Positions 1-5,869 of a stretch of DNA of 30,178 nt are shown piece after piece. Below the pieces are notes generated by a model, which was not told where the DNA came from, made no database searches, and saw only the letters and a program-made list of their open reading frames with translations. The stretch lies in contig CBDUQI010000053.1 of assembly GCA_965369325.1 (NCBI GenBank), positions 1 through 30,178 on the forward strand, read 5' to 3'. Within the stretch, counting starts at the first letter, position 1. Each line of letters starts with the position of its first letter. Origin of the DNA: CBDUQI01 sp965369325. GTDB taxonomy: Bacteria > Pseudomonadota > Gammaproteobacteria > Steroidobacterales > JBCBZW01. A program made the translations under genes and the position numbers.

Positions 1-1
1 C

Positions 2-706
2 ACTCACCCAGCTCAGCGCACCCGCGCCGGTCACCGCCTCGATGCGGCGCACGCGCTTGGGGCGGTGACCCATACGGTGGCGGAATTCGGCGCAGGAATC
101 GTGCGGATGCGCCTGCCCGCCCAATTGCAAGACGCGAGCCTGGACAACGTGTTGCGCCGCTATCGGGAGATGGCGGATGCGGTGGGCGTCGCTCTGATGG
201 TCGCCACTCATAACTCGCAGCAAACCCTTGCGGCCGGGCGTCGGGCCGATTTTGTATTGCTGGAACCGGACGCGATGCACAACCGCGACACCTTACGCGC
301 GGCCGGTCGTATTCACTGCCCGGTCATCATCACTCGCGCCCCGCTCGCCAGCCTCCCCGCGCTGCTCAGCGCCGCGCAAAGCGTCGAGGCCGAAGGCAAC
401 CGGCAACTGATGTTGTGCGAGTCTGGCGTGAACATCGGTGATGCCAGCGGCGCGCTAGCATTGGACCTAGCGCTGATCCCCACCATTCACGCCCAACTGG
501 GTATGCCGGTGTGGGTGGATCCAGGGCCGGCCAGTAACAACCCGCAAGCAATCCTCGCACTGGCCTGCGCCGCGCAGGCAGCAGGCGCTGACGGCGTTCT
601 GCTGGATGTGAGTGATAATCGACGCGACACAACCACGCTGGACAACGAGCAGTTCGCACACTTAATGAGCCGACTGTACCCGCGAGCCCCTAGCGAATCG
701 GCCTGA
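2..706 (+). CDS. DAHP/KDO8P-synthase-fold protein, 5' end cut by window edge, probably not a standard synthase
   Basis: The reading frame is open to the left edge, so only the C-terminal part (about 235 residues) is visible; the GTG at 65 is an internal codon. The order of segments matches the class I DAHP synthase / KDO8P synthase TIM barrel: a helix with 'YREMADAVGVALMVATH', strand 'ADFVLLEPDAMHN', strand 'CPVIITRAP', then 'LMLCESGVNIG' where the family has an ERG-type motif, 'ALDLALIPTI', 'MPVWVDPGPAS' where the family has DPSHA, and 'AAGADGVLLDVSD' where it has ADGlmiEvH. Family members use the DPSHA histidine and the following glutamate as metal ligands and the ERG arginine for phosphate binding. 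Here these positions read Pro, Asp and Ser. The fold assignment is fairly safe; enzymatic activity as an aldol-type synthase is doubtful. Ends in TGA; no partner gene follows. Confidence 0.6.
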   Translation, partial: THPAQRTRAGHRLDAAHALGAVTHTVAEFGAGIVRMRLPAQLQDASLDNVLRRYREMADAVGVALMVATHNSQQTLAAGRRADFVLLEPDAMHNRDTLRAAGRIHCPVIITRAPLASLPALLSAAQSVEAEGNRQLMLCESGVNIGDASGALALDLALIPTIHAQLGMPVWVDPGPASNNPQAILALACAAQAAGADGVLLDVSDNRRDTTTLDNEQFAHLMSRLYPRAPSESA

Positions 707-756
707 TCGCGCCCAACCACGTTCTTCTGCGCGGAGCCGCCAAAGTCGAAAGGCTC

Positions 757-907
757 TCAGAAATTACAGCTCCAAATCGTAGAGCTCGGCGATTCAGCCA
801 GGATCAGCTTGGTCCGGGTAATCGCCTTGCGATCGCGGATCGGCTCCGCTTTAATTCTGGCACCTGGTTTTGGTGGTTGGGATTTTCGCCGGGGTGTAGA
901 GGGCCAT
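757..907 (-). pseudogene. Relic of a tyrosine-type recombinase/integrase N-terminus
   Basis: Read on the minus strand, codons ending at the TGA at 759-757 encode 'GARIKAEPIRDRKAITRTK' followed by LILAESP. This closely resembles the N-terminal segment of one group of tyrosine recombinases (PIRDxxAIxxIKxLLA-PRD... before the first arginine-containing box). The expected continuation (LF-LGIN-LR) is missing: the frame runs into a stop, and a +1 shift gives LYDLEL followed by another stop. An ATG at 907 is in a different frame (MALYTPAKIPTTKTR) from the recognisable segment, so at least one frameshift is implied. It is about 50 codons, with no catalytic domain. Assignment rests on motif memory only. 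It fits with the neighbouring accessory genes having arrived by site-specific integration. Confidence 0.4.
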
Positions 908-1040
908 GAGAGAAGAATTATCTGAGATTAACTTTTCATCAGATATAGGCTACAACTTAATGAATCACAAGTACTAAATTCCAACGAATTTACCTGAAAA
1001 GCGCCTAGACTCCTATTGCCGTAGGGTTTCCTCGGCTTCA

Positions 1041-1071
1041 AATTCACTAACCTCTATCTAAAAGTTGGGAT
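1041..1071. repeat. Left copy of imperfect direct repeat flanking the TIR gene
   Basis: Sequence AATTCACTAAC, 8 variable bases, then AAAAGTTGGGAT. The same arrangement with the same spacing occurs at 2406-2436 (AATTCGCTAAC, 8 bases, AAAAGTTGGGAT). About 23 of 31 positions match; the 12-base right half is identical. The pair brackets the pentapeptide/TIR gene. Confidence 0.5.
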
Positions 1072-1157
1072 CAGTGCTAGCGCCTCGCGTTATTCTCTTC
1101 CTATGCCTGAGCGGTACTCCCGCTATCATGCCATCGTCTTTTCGGTCGGAGTAGAGG

Positions 1158-2399
1158 ATGATGAGCCCGGATCAACTGGAGATGCTCCAGCAGGATATCT
1201 CCAGGTGGAATAGCTGGCGAAAGCAGAACCTTCGTGTAATCGTTGATCTCAGCGGGGCGGATCTCAGCGCGGCGAACCTCAGCAAGGCGAACCTCAGCGC
1301 GGCAGACCTCGTCGGGGCGGGTCTCCGCGAAGCGAATCTTGGCGAGGCGGACCTCCGATGGGCGAACCTCGTCGGGGCGGACCTCCGCGAGGTGCACCTC
1401 AGCAAGGCGAACCTCAGCGCGGCAGACCTCCGCGGAGTGCACCTCCGCACGGTGGACCTCAGCGAAGCGGGCCTCAGTGAAGCGGACCTCCGCAGGGCGG
1501 ATCTCAGCGAGGCGGATCTCAGCGCGGCGAACCTCAGCAAGGCGAACCTCCGCGAGGCGGATCTCAGCGCAGCGAACCTCAGCAAGGCGAATCTCCGCGA
1601 GGCGGATCTCCGCGAGGCGAACCTCAGCGGGACGAACCTCAGCAAAGCGAACCTCAGCAAGGCGAACCTCAGCAAGGCGAACCTCAGCGAGGCGAACCTC
1701 AGCGGAGCCACCTTGAATGAAACAACATTCGGGAATGTCGACTTGACCGGGACTATCGGACTGGACACGTGCACACACCAGGGCCCGAGCAACATCGACC
1801 TTAGAACTTTAGACCAATCGAAAAACCTGCCAATCAATTTCTTGCGTGGTTGCGGCCTATCGGATCTCTGGATTGATTACCTGCCCTCCTTGCGCGGCCA
1901 GGCCATTGAGTTTTACTCCTGCTTTATCAGCTACAGCCATGCCGACAAAGCCTTCGCACGTCGCCTGCACGACCAGCTGCAAGGTCGCGGCATTCGCTGC
2001 TGGCTGGATGAACACCAGCTGCTGCCGGGTGATGACATTTACGATGCCGTAGACCGAGGTATCAAGCTGTGGGACAAAGTGCTGCTGTGCTGCTCCCGGG
2101 ACGCATTGCTGAGCTGGTGGGTCGATAGTGAGATCGCTAGTGCGTTTGCCAAAGAGCAAGCATTGATGGAACAACGCAAAAATAAAGTGCTTGCCCTGAT
2201 CCCACTTAACCTTGATGACTATCTATTTGACGGTGAATGGGAAAACGGTAAAGCTCAGCAAGTAAGAACTCGCTTGGCGGCTGACTTCAGGGGATGGGAG
2301 ACCGACAACAACAAATTCGAGACTGGACTCGATCGCCTGATCAAAGCGCTGCGCACAGACGAGCACGCAAGAGAACATCCACCCCCGTCAAACTTGTAA
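1158..2399 (+). CDS. Pentapeptide-repeat / TIR-domain protein
   Basis: 413 residues. Residues 1-30 are a short helical lead; about 31-197 form roughly 33 tandem pentapeptide repeats of the A(N/D)LSx type, predicted to fold as a right-handed quadrilateral beta-helix; 252-395 form a TIR domain. TIR landmarks: FISYS at 256-260 (box 1), the BB-loop-like 'CWLDEHQLLPGDD' at 281-293, and SWWVDSE ending in Glu325, placed where NAD-cleaving TIR domains carry the catalytic glutamate. No signal peptide or membrane segment, so probably cytoplasmic. GGAG at 1148-1151, 6 bases before the ATG at 1158, supports this start (a second ATG follows at once). Bacterial TIR domains often deplete NAD or make signalling nucleotides in anti-phage defence (Thoeris, TIR-STING and others); a defence role here is inferred. 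No second defence gene is coupled to it. The repeat array could be a scaffold or a sensor. Confidence 0.85.
   Translation: MMSPDQLEMLQQDISRWNSWRKQNLRVIVDLSGADLSAANLSKANLSAADLVGAGLREANLGEADLRWANLVGADLREVHLSKANLSAADLRGVHLRTVDLSEAGLSEADLRRADLSEADLSAANLSKANLREADLSAANLSKANLREADLREANLSGTNLSKANLSKANLSKANLSEANLSGATLNETTFGNVDLTGTIGLDTCTHQGPSNIDLRTLDQSKNLPINFLRGCGLSDLWIDYLPSLRGQAIEFYSCFISYSHADKAFARRLHDQLQGRGIRCWLDEHQLLPGDDIYDAVDRGIKLWDKVLLCCSRDALLSWWVDSEIASAFAKEQALMEQRKNKVLALIPLNLDDYLFDGEWENGKAQQVRTRLAADFRGWETDNNKFETGLDRLIKALRTDEHAREHPPPSNL
1248..1712 (+). repeat. Tandem 15-bp repeat array coding for the pentapeptides
   Basis: About 31 units of 15 bases (consensus CTCAGCAAGGCGAAC and variants with GCG/CGC/GAG/GAC) in one frame. 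Many units are identical at the DNA level, and longer blocks are duplicated, for example the LREADLSAANLSKAN block around 1545-1620 and three consecutive LSKAN units at 1638-1682. The lack of synonymous drift points to recent expansion or ongoing homogenisation. Because the unit is a multiple of three and free of stops, long open frames also appear on the other strand (about 1101-1778 and 1172-1837); these are by-products, not genes. Confidence 0.85.
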
Positions 2400-2405
2400 T
2401 TGGTT

Positions 2406-2436
2406 AATTCGCTAACTTTCCCGCAAAAGTTGGGAT
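2406..2436. repeat. Right copy of imperfect direct repeat flanking the TIR gene
   Basis: AATTCGCTAAC, 8 variable bases, AAAAGTTGGGAT; partner of 1041-1071 in the same orientation. It begins 6 bases after the TIR gene's stop codon. Read on the minus strand, the copies could encode related peptides ((H/D)PNF-x-x-x-VSE), so both could also be scraps of one older coding sequence. Confidence 0.5.
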
Positions 2437-2463
2437 GTCCGAGAACGGGGGTCGTGGATCGCC

Positions 2464-2501
2464 GATTTACCCAGTTTGCCTGCCATCTGGGTAATCTAGG
2501 G
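2464..2501 (+). repeat. Inverted-repeat element, left arm, with internal palindrome
   Basis: GATTTACCCAGTTTG, 9 variable bases, TGGGTAAT, then xTxGGG. The same pattern and spacing lies in opposite orientation at 5490-5527; about 29 of 38 positions match, including an exact 15-base block and an exact 8-base block. Each arm also contains its own palindrome (TTACCCAG ... CTGGGTAA here, 12-base loop), so each could form a hairpin. The two arms enclose the three-gene minus-strand cassette. Confidence 0.55.
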
Positions 2502-2824
2502 ACAAACGAAGCTGTCGTCAATCCGAGAGAGGCATTGAGGACCAGTGGGCGCAATTGAACGGGATGTTGCGTTCGAGTTGAGTCTAACTATCCAACTGTT
2601 CAATAATTTCCACTGCACGAATACCACCGAATTTTGATGAAACGGCGATGCTGTCAACGGCAACACCGCGCGGGCGGTATCTCAAACAATTAGTCGGCCT
2701 ATTTAGCTGATGAGCGCCGCCAGAGGAGATGGACCGGCGGCCCAAAATGGAAATTTGCTCTTTCGCAGACACTTAGTTCGGACGCTTTATGCTTTATGCA
2801 CGCTCGAGGAAAACCGTACCGCCG

Positions 2825-3121
2825 TCAGTCGAACAAGACGGGCAACATTGCGTACAACACCGCAAAGACAAAGATCGAATAGACCACATAGGCTGTGGCC
2901 TGGAGGCAAGCTCGCCTGTACAGCTTCAATACGGCTGCCACGACAAGCGGAGACACAAGAATTGTCGGCCACCATACGGCGAGCGCGTGATACAGATGAT
3001 CCACGCCGGTCGCGAAGAAAAGGCCGTGATTACCCACGTAGCCGACCATCACCCAGTAGCCAACCAGCGCCACGAATAAACCGAGCAAGATGGCGTAAAA
3101 AAAGAGAACGCGGCCGAACAT
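2825..3121 (-). CDS. Small three-helix membrane protein, possible immunity or accessory partner
   Basis: 98 residues with three strongly hydrophobic segments at about 4-28, 41-66 and 73-96, separated by short polar loops; no cysteine-rich or enzymatic motif. Its ATG at 3121 begins one base after the TGA (3125-3123) of the lytic-transglycosylase-like gene upstream, so translation is probably coupled. No Shine-Dalgarno sequence of its own is evident. The family is not recognised. A tiny membrane protein directly behind a cell-wall enzyme is the layout of toxin-immunity pairs and also of lysis or export helpers; immunity is the more attractive guess but is inferred from position only. The plus-strand frame over the same DNA (2710-3333) lacks any recognisable motif and is taken as a shadow. 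Confidence 0.6.
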   Translation of the reverse strand: MFGRVLFFYAILLGLFVALVGYWVMVGYVGNHGLFFATGVDHLYHALAVWWPTILVSPLVVAAVLKLYRRACLQATAYVVYSIFVFAVLYAMLPVLFD

Positions 3122-3122
3122 G

Positions 3123-4196
3123 TCAGTGGCTAAACAACGTCAGCGTAGGCACGGCGACGCTGTATGGGTTGGACGAAGTGGCAAGCGCGCAGTTCGAAGC
3201 AACGACATCTCCGTACCATGTTGATCCGGCGGCGCCTTCCGGGCTGTTGGTCGCACCCATGTTGTATTCGGTTGCTATGATCGCCATCGCTCGGTGGTTT
3301 GTACCGAACTGGCTCTTGCTGAGCAGAGGGTAGCGGTTCGGTCGGTTCTTGAGAGATGCGAGGATTCGTGCCACGGAGTTGACCGCACTCTTAGGCCAAC
3401 GCAGACGGCGCCAGAGCTCCCACATTTGATCGGTCGTCAGTCGCATAAACGCTTCTTCGATATCGTTCTCTCGGCTCGAGTGGCCGCTTACTCGTTCGTG
3501 CTCGATCAACCCCATCCAACCGAGCGCCATCGCGAGCGTCGACATCCTTGTCTGCCCGACCCCGACCGAGCGATGGAGGTAGAGATTCGCGTTGATCCAA
3601 TCGAGAAGGTCGCGTCGATGGCGCTCGAACACGAGCTCAATGGTCTCCTCACGGACTTCGTCGAGCTCGGCGGCCCGTCCGCTCTTCGGCCGGTTGTAGA
3701 TCTCGATAAATAGCACCGCGGCCACGAATCGCGCCGAGACCCCGTTCGAACCGGTGGCGCGGGCGGCGTGCTCAATATAGTCGAAGAGATCTCCTGCCAG
3801 CTCAGCAACTGCTTTGTCGGAATTGCTTCCGCGCTCCCAGGCCATACGGTGCGTCGATACATTATTGCAGGCGAGAATCTGACTTAAATCGATAGAAGTG
3901 GTAGCGCCACGATTGAGAAGTTCAGCTCGGAGGTCTACGGAGGACGCGGCCGGGACGGAAAACCGAAACGGGTCGTCAGGCTCGAGCACTACGAAGTTGG
4001 AAGAAGCCCCGGCGGTCAGTGTCCATCGAACGCTAAAGCTGGCGGATTCGCTCCAAATTTCTGCGCCGAATTGGACTAACTCCGCCGATACTTCCGTTCC
4101 GACCTGGAGATCTGGCGTCAGATCGACGACTAGCGCACGGGTCGATCCGTGCACGACATGTCCGTAGCGATCAAGATTCCGGCGCATCGTCGTCAT
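3123..4196 (-). CDS. Lytic-transglycosylase/lysozyme-fold protein with beta-rich N-terminus
   Basis: 357 residues. Residues about 20-105 are rich in alternating hydrophobics and look like a beta-sandwich. Residues about 130-335 carry spaced motifs like those of SLT/goose-lysozyme-type enzymes: 'FVAAVLFIE' with Glu165 as candidate catalytic acid, 'SVGVGQTRMST' at 210-220 (family: G-x-x-Q-x-x-x-x-T), and 'ATEYNMGATN' at 308-317 (family: aYNxG), followed by YGDVV. This would cleave peptidoglycan. No signal peptide is visible, so the protein would need a secretion machine, a holin-like partner or phage-like delivery to reach the wall. The ATG at 4196 overlaps the upstream gene by 26 bases; Met4 (4187) is an alternative start. 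Middle gene of a three-gene unit, with the small membrane protein immediately behind. Other glycosidase activities are possible; family not recognised by name. Confidence 0.65.
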   Translation of the reverse strand: MTTMRRNLDRYGHVVHGSTRALVVDLTPDLQVGTEVSAELVQFGAEIWSESASFSVRWTLTAGASSNFVVLEPDDPFRFSVPAASSVDLRAELLNRGATTSIDLSQILACNNVSTHRMAWERGSNSDKAVAELAGDLFDYIEHAARATGSNGVSARFVAAVLFIEIYNRPKSGRAAELDEVREETIELVFERHRRDLLDWINANLYLHRSVGVGQTRMSTLAMALGWMGLIEHERVSGHSSRENDIEEAFMRLTTDQMWELWRRLRWPKSAVNSVARILASLKNRPNRYPLLSKSQFGTNHRAMAIIATEYNMGATNSPEGAAGSTWYGDVVASNCALATSSNPYSVAVPTLTLFSH

Positions 4197-5394
4197 TGTT
4201 CCAGATCGTCAAGGGAATTGTGTAGAGTCCGGGCGCATCCGGCATCTTGCTCTGCCAACTGGCGTTGTGGCTACCGTCCTCATACTCGACAATGAGGAGA
4301 CCATCGCTGGCGAACTGGCCCTGTTCATATTCGATTTGGCCGCCTCCATTCGTTAGGAACCGCACTTTCGACCCTCCGGATTCGACCGTGATCTTCTTAC
4401 CAGCAAGTGGCCTATTGTTCGCTTTGATGAAGATTAGTCGAATTTTTTCTTCAGTGTAGACCGGCACCGCCCCGCTTGAACGATCAGACGCCCGTGGTGT
4501 CTCTTCGGTGCATTCACCTGCATCGTGATAGGCACTGGCTATACCCCATTGGAGCATGGCCAGTGCCTGTTGCAGTTGCGGTGAGCGAATGGCCAGGCGA
4601 TGTAACTTGGCCGTAGTACCTTGATTATTGTCAATGCGTTCAAACGTGGCTGCCAGCAAATGACCGAACGAGGTTCCCGCACGCCCTCGACCCGCGGAAT
4701 TCATTGCATTGCTGAACCGGTGATATTCCAACCAGTGATCCTTGTGCGTTGTCATCAACGCATGAGTACGATCACTGGGATACTGAATCGTTTCACACAC
4801 GGCGTGGGTTAGCGCATCGCGAAACCGACACGCGTTTTGTAACCGGTCCTCGATGAGAGAATCGCCCCATCGGTCAAAAACGCTTGAACGTTCAAACGAA
4901 CTGGTGAATCCTAGTAACAGCTCCGCACGTCTATCGTAGACATCTGCCAGAACAAGCTCTCGCGCCAGTCTCGGTAGTTCCGCAAGCGCTGCATGATGTT
5001 GGCCAGCAAAACTGTCAGCAACCCCAATGGCAAAGGATTCATGTCCTAGAACTTGGGTGGCCAAAGATAGGACAGTAGCCATATCGGAGAAAATTGCATT
5101 TGGGCTGAGCAACGCCTTCAGCGCCGGGGAGCTTCCTATGTGTCGGCTGTCCCCGCCAAAACCAGTATGCTCATACGGCGAACGTAGGCCCAATGGCGGC
5201 GGACTGCTTTCTAGAGAAGGACCATTGCCTCCATCAAAAGCCCAAGGTCCGGGACGGCGTCCAATCATCCTAATGTTGCTCCCTGTGTGATAGCCGCATC
5301 CCACGACATTCCGAATGGGCCAGGCGGACGAACTACCCACCAACATTGCCTCAGTAGTTGAAGTCGGATGACTGGCCCAATAGTACTGCATCAA
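4171..5394 (-). CDS. Uncharacterised protein with helical middle and beta-sandwich-like C-terminus
   Basis: About 407 residues, first gene of the three-gene unit. I do not recognise the family. Residues 1-95 are Gly/Ser/Pro-rich, with no signal peptide; about 100-300 are mostly helical with many His, Arg and Trp; about 315-400 look like an Ig-like or carboxypeptidase-regulatory-like beta domain ('IRLIFIKANNRPLAGKKITV', then G-rich turn, 'DGLLIVEYEDG', 'APGLYTIPL'). Similar small beta domains ('dGrPlaGkkvtv...') occur in secreted or T6SS/phage-associated cargo proteins, which would suit the wall-degrading partner encoded next; this is inference. The first start is TTG at 5394, followed by ATG at 5391; neither has a clear Shine-Dalgarno. 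The 3' end overlaps the next gene by 26 bases, so the two are probably translated together. Confidence 0.6.
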   Translation of the reverse strand: MMQYYWASHPTSTTEAMLVGSSSAWPIRNVVGCGYHTGSNIRMIGRRPGPWAFDGGNGPSLESSPPPLGLRSPYEHTGFGGDSRHIGSSPALKALLSPNAIFSDMATVLSLATQVLGHESFAIGVADSFAGQHHAALAELPRLARELVLADVYDRRAELLLGFTSSFERSSVFDRWGDSLIEDRLQNACRFRDALTHAVCETIQYPSDRTHALMTTHKDHWLEYHRFSNAMNSAGRGRAGTSFGHLLAATFERIDNNQGTTAKLHRLAIRSPQLQQALAMLQWGIASAYHDAGECTEETPRASDRSSGAVPVYTEEKIRLIFIKANNRPLAGKKITVESGGSKVRFLTNGGGQIEYEQGQFASDGLLIVEYEDGSHNASWQSKMPDAPGLYTIPLTIWNNDDDAPES

Positions 5395-5869
5395 GGTCAG
5401 GGTGTAACAATGTCGAAATACGCCAAAACAGCATGACTGTTTGTGGAGCAGCGGCCGTCACTGGAAAAGAATTGGGACTACCTGTCGAACCCCAAATTAC
5501 CCACTTTACTAACAAACTGGGTAAATCCACGTCGTATCCTGCCCTCTTCGGCGGCGCAGTGATTTTATCCGCTTGGTCTTTCCGTTAAGATTTCGCTTGC
5601 CCACAATACCTCGTGAAGCCAACGCGAAGCGGGGCTAGATGTATGAGATCGCCTTTCGCCCGGCGGCAACACGGCAGACCTAAAGACATCGAGTCTCTTA
5701 AGCGAGAAGCGTTTCTGCATAACTGTTCGCCCAGATCCGTCCACACCGTGAAGTTGAAGACATTCTTTTGACCAGATCGTCACTACGCACGCCGCGACCA
5801 CAGCTCATGATGCCATTAGTCGAAAGCAGTTAATGCGGGAAATCGGGAAATCGAGGAGACTACGCGGGT
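5395..5869. other. Non-coding stretch at right edge of accessory island
   Basis: No intact gene in 475 bases. It holds the right arm of the inverted repeat (5490-5527) and should contain the promoter of the minus-strand cassette. Fragments such as a plus-strand MYEIAFRPAATRQ at about 5641, which resembles the start of a RelE/ParE-type toxin but stops after 14 codons, and a stop-free stretch near 5780-5870 may be decayed genes; neither is strong enough to call. gltD ends at 5870, converging with nothing. Confidence 0.5.
5490..5527 (-). repeat. Inverted-repeat element, right arm
   Basis: Reverse complement of the 2464-2501 pattern: GATTTACCCAGTTTG on the minus strand from 5527 to 5513, then 9 variable bases and TGGGTAAT. 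It lies about 100 bases upstream of the first gene of the cassette, so it could be a mobile-element end, a recombination site or part of the promoter region. Contains the internal palindrome TTACCCA ... TGGGTAA. Confidence 0.55.

Larger units (their letters stand above)
707..1157. other. Non-coding stretch at left edge of accessory island
   Basis: No intact gene is seen in these 451 bases. The part from about 900 to 1070 is clearly richer in A+T than the flanking genes. It holds a probable recombinase relic on the minus strand (757-907) and one copy of an imperfect direct repeat (1041-1071) whose partner lies just behind the TIR gene. A short inverted repeat (AGCGG/CCGCT) lies near 1110-1124 in the presumed leader of the TIR gene. 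I could not assign a convincing promoter. Confidence 0.6.
2400..2824. other. Non-coding stretch between TIR gene and three-gene cassette
   Basis: No credible gene in these 425 bases. It contains the right copy of the direct repeat (2406-2436) and one arm of an inverted repeat pair (2464-2501). A short minus-strand open frame (2584-2772, 62 codons) has no recognisable motif and no ribosome binding site. The TIR gene and the cassette converge here, so transcription terminators are expected, but no hairpin with a T-tract was found. Confidence 0.55.

Noticed and set aside
1248..1712. CRISPR-like or minisatellite repeat array
   Set aside because: Units are contiguous with no spacers and encode a regular pentapeptide helix in one frame.
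1101..1837. Long open frames on the minus strand over the TIR gene (225 and 221 codons)
   Set aside because: They are made of the same 15-base units read in other frames, have repetitive AEVRL/ASRRS-type text, no ribosome binding site and no recognisable fold.
1041..2436. Integron cassette with attC sites around the TIR gene
   Set aside because: GTT-containing repeats looked suggestive, but there is no 57-base-or-longer attC structure, the R' box does not fit GTTRRRY, and no integron integrase is present.
2710..3333. Plus-strand frame of 207 codons
   Set aside because: It runs antisense to the membrane-protein gene and the end of the lytic-transglycosylase-like gene, with Arg-rich text lacking any domain; the minus-strand genes have clear features.
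5641..5685. Start of a RelE/ParE-like toxin (MYEIAFRPAATRQ)
   Set aside because: Stops after 14 codons and the following sequence does not continue the family in any frame clearly enough to call a pseudogene.
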